This document shows, in pieces, positions 5,146 through 7,871 of a stretch of 7,871 nucleotides of DNA. The first letter of the stretch is position 1. Each line of letters opens with the position of its first letter. The DNA is taken from assembly GCA_937892665.1 (NCBI GenBank), contig CALBJF010000394.1:1-7871 (forward strand), written 5' to 3'. The DNA is from an uncultured euryarchaeote (GTDB lineage Archaea; Thermoplasmatota; Poseidoniia; Poseidoniales; Poseidoniaceae). The notes under the pieces were generated by a model. That model worked only from the letters and a program-made list of their open reading frames with translations, made no database searches and was not told the DNA's origin. Both the position numbers and the translations under genes were made by a program.

Positions 5146-7257
5146 TTAGATATCGTATTTTCCATCAAAGTATGCAGCAATTCCAGGTACGTTTGAAATC
5201 GAATCCGAATAAGTTCCCATGTGTTCTTGTGTGTTTACAGCGACTAGGCCACCTGTGTTCAAGATTTCAGCAAGAATAGAATCACCACACATGTTTTCAG
5301 GAATGTCACGGTCTACTTCGTTTGTTAATTGATTGTAGCAGTATCCAGTTCCCTCTTCGATCCAGGATTCACCATTCATGTCCATTAGCGCATTCAATAT
5401 TGCGGCGCGAGTATACATGTCCATCATTTCGGGATTGAACATGACAGGATGGCTTGGAGCCTTTCCAAAGATTGGTAAAGCCACGTATCCAGATGAACCA
5501 TCTTCTTCTTCAAGGCACCAGTTTCTTTGTTTCTGAACACAGTTGAAATCGTAGGTAGTATCTGCTATGAATGCAATATCCCCACGATCTTCTGAGAGAC
5601 ACCGTAGAGCTCCATCATAATTGTAGTAGAAGTCCCCTGACTCAGGTATTGATGCATCTTCATTAAAGAAATTGAAGATTGTTGAGCGAAGTGATGCAAC
5701 GTCATCAGGGTCTCCGACAACTTCAGCGTATCCATTCCCAATGAGATATCCCATTGGAAGAAGCATACCAGCAGACTTCAACCAACCAGTGTGGCAGGAT
5801 GTCTTTCCTCTAAACAATTCAAACGGATCTGTCGAATCATCATCGTCAAGATAAGCCTCTGCGATATCGCTACCTGCCTTGACATAGGCTTGTGCACCAT
5901 ACCATGAACGGCCATCAGGTTTCAAATCCGCAGCCAATGCAGAGAGACCGTATTCTTTCCAGCCGACCCACGCTGCTCCTCCGTCCATGAAACCAATGTC
6001 TGCATGGCCAAATCGAAGAGCCTCAATGACTGCACCCTCTGAGGATACATCGTACAATTCTACATCAACACCAAGTTTCAAAGAAAGTCTATCAGCGAGT
6101 AGTTGAGGATTTCCTTCGATATTTTCGTAGGTGTCTCGAACTTCATATGCGATAATAATAGGATTCTTTGTTGGTTCAACCGATGTATTCACACCATATT
6201 TTCCGCCATAGTATGCTTGGATTCCAGGGACATTTCGAATTGCGGCAGAGTAAGTTCCCAGATGGTCTACAGTGGTTCCAACATCGACGATTCCGCCTGG
6301 AGAGTTGATGATGTTGTCAAGAATGTCTTCTCCGGTTTCGTCATCTTCCATTGCAACGAGTACTTTTCGAACAATGTCTGCTTTTTCATCGCTCATTGTC
6401 GCTGGGTTGTACATGATCGGATGGCCTGGAGCGCGACCAAAGATAGGTAGCTCGACATATTCGGTTTCATCAAGACACCACGTGTTACTGTCGGAACGGT
6501 CTACACAGTAGTAGTCAAGAGTTGTATCTGCAACGAATGCGATATCTCCTCGATCTTCAGACAAGCATCGGAGGGCTCCTTTGTAACTGTAATAGGTATC
6601 ACCGGCTTCAGGAATTGAAACGTCTTCGTTGAAATATTGGTAAATGGTATCTCGCATTGATTCAACTGTATTTGGATCACCTACTACATTTGCATACCCA
6701 TTTCCAATGAGATAACCCATTGGAAGAAGCATTCCTGCGGATTTCAACCATCCCGTGTGGCATGAGGTTTTTCCTTGGAAAAGAGCGAATGGGTCTGTGT
6801 AGAGATCGTCATCGAGATGAGCTTCTGCCATGTCGGAACTCGCACGAACAACGGCTCTTGCGCCGTACCATGTCCTTCCATCAGGTTTCGTTTCTGAAGC
6901 GAGGACTCCAAGGTCATATTGTTGCCAACCGACCCATGCAGATCCTCCATCCATGAATGCGATATCAGCATGGCCGAAACGAAGCGCTTCAATTGAAGCA
7001 CCTTCAGAGCCTACTGCATACAATTCAACAGGCGCATTTAATTTCTCTTCAAGATAGTCTGCGAGTCGTTGTGGGTTGTCGTCGATGTTCGTGTATGTGT
7101 CTCGAACCTCATAAGCAACAACCAAAGAATCAATTTGACCGTATTCGTCAATATCCTCTTCTTCTTCCACTTCACCTAGGCATCCTGAAAAGGTTACTGA
7201 GAGCATGAATGCTGCCATAAAAACTGCTTTTAGATTGTTGCGTGATCTCTTGTACAT
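5146..7257 (-). CDS. phnD: Lipoprotein substrate-binding protein with two tandem PhnD-like domains
   Basis: This is the extracytoplasmic receptor of the phosphonate-family importer. From the ATG at 7257 it has 703 residues, about twice the usual PhnD length. A basic n-region (MYKRSRNNLK) and hydrophobic stretch end in the lipobox FSGC, so Cys26 is the probable lipid anchor, followed by an acidic linker. Domain 1 spans about 46-356 and domain 2 about 368-703, each opening with AYEVRDTY.NI and closing with NVPGI.AY..GKY. Shared family features are the ALRFGHADI.FMDGG segment, the GKTSCHTGW loop, and GALRCLSEDRGDIAF. Four cysteines match between domains (166/488, 231/553, 251/573, 261/581), and domain 2 adds C640 and C657. 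A GTG at 7266 with a GGGAG 5 bases upstream is an alternative start. The ligand (phosphonate, phosphite or another oxyanion) cannot be read from sequence alone. Confidence 0.88.
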   Translation of the reverse strand: MYKRSRNNLKAVFMAAFMLSVTFSGCLGEVEEEEDIDEYGQIDSLVVAYEVRDTYTNIDDNPQRLADYLEEKLNAPVELYAVGSEGASIEALRFGHADIAFMDGGSAWVGWQQYDLGVLASETKPDGRTWYGARAVVRASSDMAEAHLDDDLYTDPFALFQGKTSCHTGWLKSAGMLLPMGYLIGNGYANVVGDPNTVESMRDTIYQYFNEDVSIPEAGDTYYSYKGALRCLSEDRGDIAFVADTTLDYYCVDRSDSNTWCLDETEYVELPIFGRAPGHPIMYNPATMSDEKADIVRKVLVAMEDDETGEDILDNIINSPGGIVDVGTTVDHLGTYSAAIRNVPGIQAYYGGKYGVNTSVEPTKNPIIIAYEVRDTYENIEGNPQLLADRLSLKLGVDVELYDVSSEGAVIEALRFGHADIGFMDGGAAWVGWKEYGLSALAADLKPDGRSWYGAQAYVKAGSDIAEAYLDDDDSTDPFELFRGKTSCHTGWLKSAGMLLPMGYLIGNGYAEVVGDPDDVASLRSTIFNFFNEDASIPESGDFYYNYDGALRCLSEDRGDIAFIADTTYDFNCVQKQRNWCLEEEDGSSGYVALPIFGKAPSHPVMFNPEMMDMYTRAAILNALMDMNGESWIEEGTGYCYNQLTNEVDRDIPENMCGDSILAEILNTGGLVAVNTQEHMGTYSDSISNVPGIAAYFDGKYDI
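5149..6156 (-). repeat. Second PhnD-like domain of the tandem duplication
   Basis: It encodes residues 368-703 of the binding protein, offset about 322 residues from copy 1. It shares with copy 1 an identical 28-residue stretch (GKTSCHTGWLKSAG and onward to GNGYA). It has a net insertion of about 25 residues near its end, containing C640 and C657 (GYCYN and ENMCGD). Confidence 0.9.
6190..7122 (-). repeat. First PhnD-like domain of the tandem duplication
   Basis: It encodes residues 46-356. Over the block 6692-6774 against 5726-5808, a hand count gives 13 base differences in 83, all silent. The two copies are therefore clearly homologous but long separated, and held constant by selection on the protein. 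Confidence 0.9.
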
Positions 7258-7271
7258 GTGTTCCACTTTCG

Positions 7272-7276
7272 CTCCC
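7272..7276 (-). promoter_or_regulatory. Possible ribosome binding site upstream of phnD
   Basis: GGGAG on the minus strand lies 5 bases before an in-frame GTG (7266) and 14 bases before the ATG at 7257. If it is used, translation starts at GTG and adds three residues (MEH) before the signal peptide. The lipobox prediction is unaffected. Confidence 0.35.
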
Positions 7277-7298
7277 AACCACTCAATGGATATGAATG

Positions 7299-7312
7299 TT
7301 AGGGCTCCCTAA
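7299..7312. promoter_or_regulatory. 14-bp inverted repeat, candidate operator between phnD and the divergent membrane gene
   Basis: TTAGGGCTCCCTAA has two perfect 6-base arms around a central CT. It lies exactly 41 bases from the phnD ATG (7257) and 41 bases from the ATG at 7354 on the other side. It abuts an A-rich stretch (7311-7328) that could hold a core promoter. Position and symmetry suggest a binding site for a dimeric regulator; the regulator is unknown. Confidence 0.35.
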
Positions 7313-7355
7313 AAAAACACAAATACTCTATTGCACTCAGCCAATCAAAGAGGAT

Positions 7356-7360
7356 GAGGA
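7356..7360 (+). promoter_or_regulatory. Ribosome binding site of the flippase-like gene
   Basis: GAGGA, 5 bases before the ATG at 7366. A second GAGG (7350-7353) directly abuts the in-frame ATG at 7354. The spacing favours 7366 as the start. Confidence 0.4.
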
Positions 7361-7365
7361 AGCAG

Positions 7366-7871
7366 ATGGCTGACAGGGGTAAAGTTGCTTTAATGATGCT
7401 TCTTCCCATAGTTGCAATCATCAGCCTAACGTATTTTTCTGATGTAAATCAAGTCACTCAGCTCGCGAAAGAATTGACATTTCCAGTATTCTCAATGATT
7501 GTTTTAGTATCGGCAATGCGGCCAATAATCGGAGGAATTCGATCTTCATATGCATACTCGCCAATTGGTAATTTACGTATTATAGACGGGGCAAAAGGAT
7601 ACTCATTGTCTGCATATGGAGCCATTTTTTTACCATCCTCCATAGGAGGAGACATCTTTCGAATTGAGCACATGAAGAAGAGCACAGGTGGTACGAGAAA
7701 AGAGGCGTTTTTAGTCGCGGCTGTAGAACGCATATCAGGCTTGATGAGCCTTGTTCTAATGGCTGTTTTTGTTTCGTTTCTGGACTTGCCATTTTCCCTC
7801 TCACTCGGTTGGATTTATGGGGTGATTATCTCTGCTTTTGTTGGTCTTTCCCTCACGTTATTCATGCTTAA
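7366..7871 (+). CDS. Lysylphosphatidylglycerol synthase TM / flippase-like integral membrane protein (N-terminal part, runs off the right edge)
   Basis: The frame is open from 7354 to the window end with no stop. From 7366 it gives 168 residues starting MADRGKVALMMLLP. Hydrophobic segments lie at about 6-23, 38-56, 77-90, 118-135 and 144-166. The stretch GAIFLPSSIGGDIFRIEHMKK, followed by a run of small residues and AAVERISGLMSL (about 85-121), carries the P-x-x-x-GGD-x-x-R...A...ER.xG pattern of the LPG-synthase-TM (UPF0104, AglD-like) family. Members are polytopic membrane proteins thought to move or modify lipid-linked molecules; in halophilic archaea AglD acts in dolichol-linked protein glycosylation. 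The substrate here is unknown. The ATG at 7354 is the alternative start. The gene diverges from phnD across about 100 bases, so the two may share regulation. Confidence 0.75.
   Translation, partial: MADRGKVALMMLLPIVAIISLTYFSDVNQVTQLAKELTFPVFSMIVLVSAMRPIIGGIRSSYAYSPIGNLRIIDGAKGYSLSAYGAIFLPSSIGGDIFRIEHMKKSTGGTRKEAFLVAAVERISGLMSLVLMAVFVSFLDLPFSLSLGWIYGVIISAFVGLSLTLFML

Noticed and set aside
6103..6450. Plus-strand open frames opposite the phnD domains
   Set aside because: They are antisense to the strongly conserved duplicated domains, with no recognisable motif and no ribosome binding site.
5149..7122. Tandem domains as an assembly duplication artefact
   Set aside because: The copies differ at many silent sites, and at protein level outside the core motifs, and copy 2 has its own insertion. 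An assembly error would give near-identical copies.
7299..7312. TTAGGG/CCCTAA as a telomere-like or intrinsic terminator hairpin
   Set aside because: There is only one copy of each arm, so it is not a telomeric repeat. With a 2-base centre it cannot form a stable RNA hairpin and it lies between divergent starts, so an operator fits better.
7458..7733. Minus-strand open frames at the right edge
   Set aside because: The plus strand carries an uninterrupted membrane protein frame with family motifs over the same bases; the minus frames are shadows.
1..7871. tRNA, rRNA, CRISPR, insertion sequence or prophage content
   Set aside because: No cloverleaf-like tRNA with CCA-proximal stem, regular short direct repeats with spacers, terminal inverted repeats, or transposase or integrase motifs were seen by eye.

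Overview
The window reads as an ordinary stretch of archaeal chromosome, moderately AT-rich and densely packed. It most probably comes from a marine planktonic euryarchaeon of Marine Group II (Poseidoniia) or a close relative. That placement is an inference. It rests on an archaeal-type RibB next to a RibL-like FAD synthetase, an archaeal-style endonuclease IV TIM barrel with a long charged tail, a lipobox-anchored binding protein, and a GpsA of the kind reported for Marine Group II instead of the usual archaeal G1P dehydrogenase. No rRNA, tRNA, CRISPR array, insertion sequence or phage gene was seen.

Layout. The left end (1-812, minus strand) holds ribB followed by the first codons of a nucleotidyltransferase that is probably ribL, a flavin pair. 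A short divergent gap (813-935) separates it from a plus-strand run: an endonuclease IV-like protein (936-2090), gpsA (2182-3180) and a small unrecognised protein (3196-3447). That run meets a minus-strand operon tail to tail, with one base between the stop codons. The operon is transcribed phnD-phnC-phnE (7257 down to 3449) and encodes a complete ABC importer of the phosphonate/phosphite family: lipoprotein binding protein, ATPase and permease. At the right edge a plus-strand gene diverges from phnD. It starts at 7354 or 7366, runs off the window, and encodes the start of a membrane protein of the LPG-synthase-TM/flippase-like family.

The most unusual item is the binding protein. It carries two complete PhnD-like domains in tandem in one lipoprotein. 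Both copies share an exact 28-residue block, encoded with only silent differences, and four cysteines at matching positions; the second copy has an extra segment with two more cysteines. Next in interest are a gpsA in an archaeal context (the 'lipid divide' question), a 14-bp imperfect palindrome exactly midway between phnD and the divergent membrane gene, and the phnC-phnE junction. At that junction phnE has no in-frame ATG near its N-terminus, and a 13-codon reading frame ends on its TTG start.
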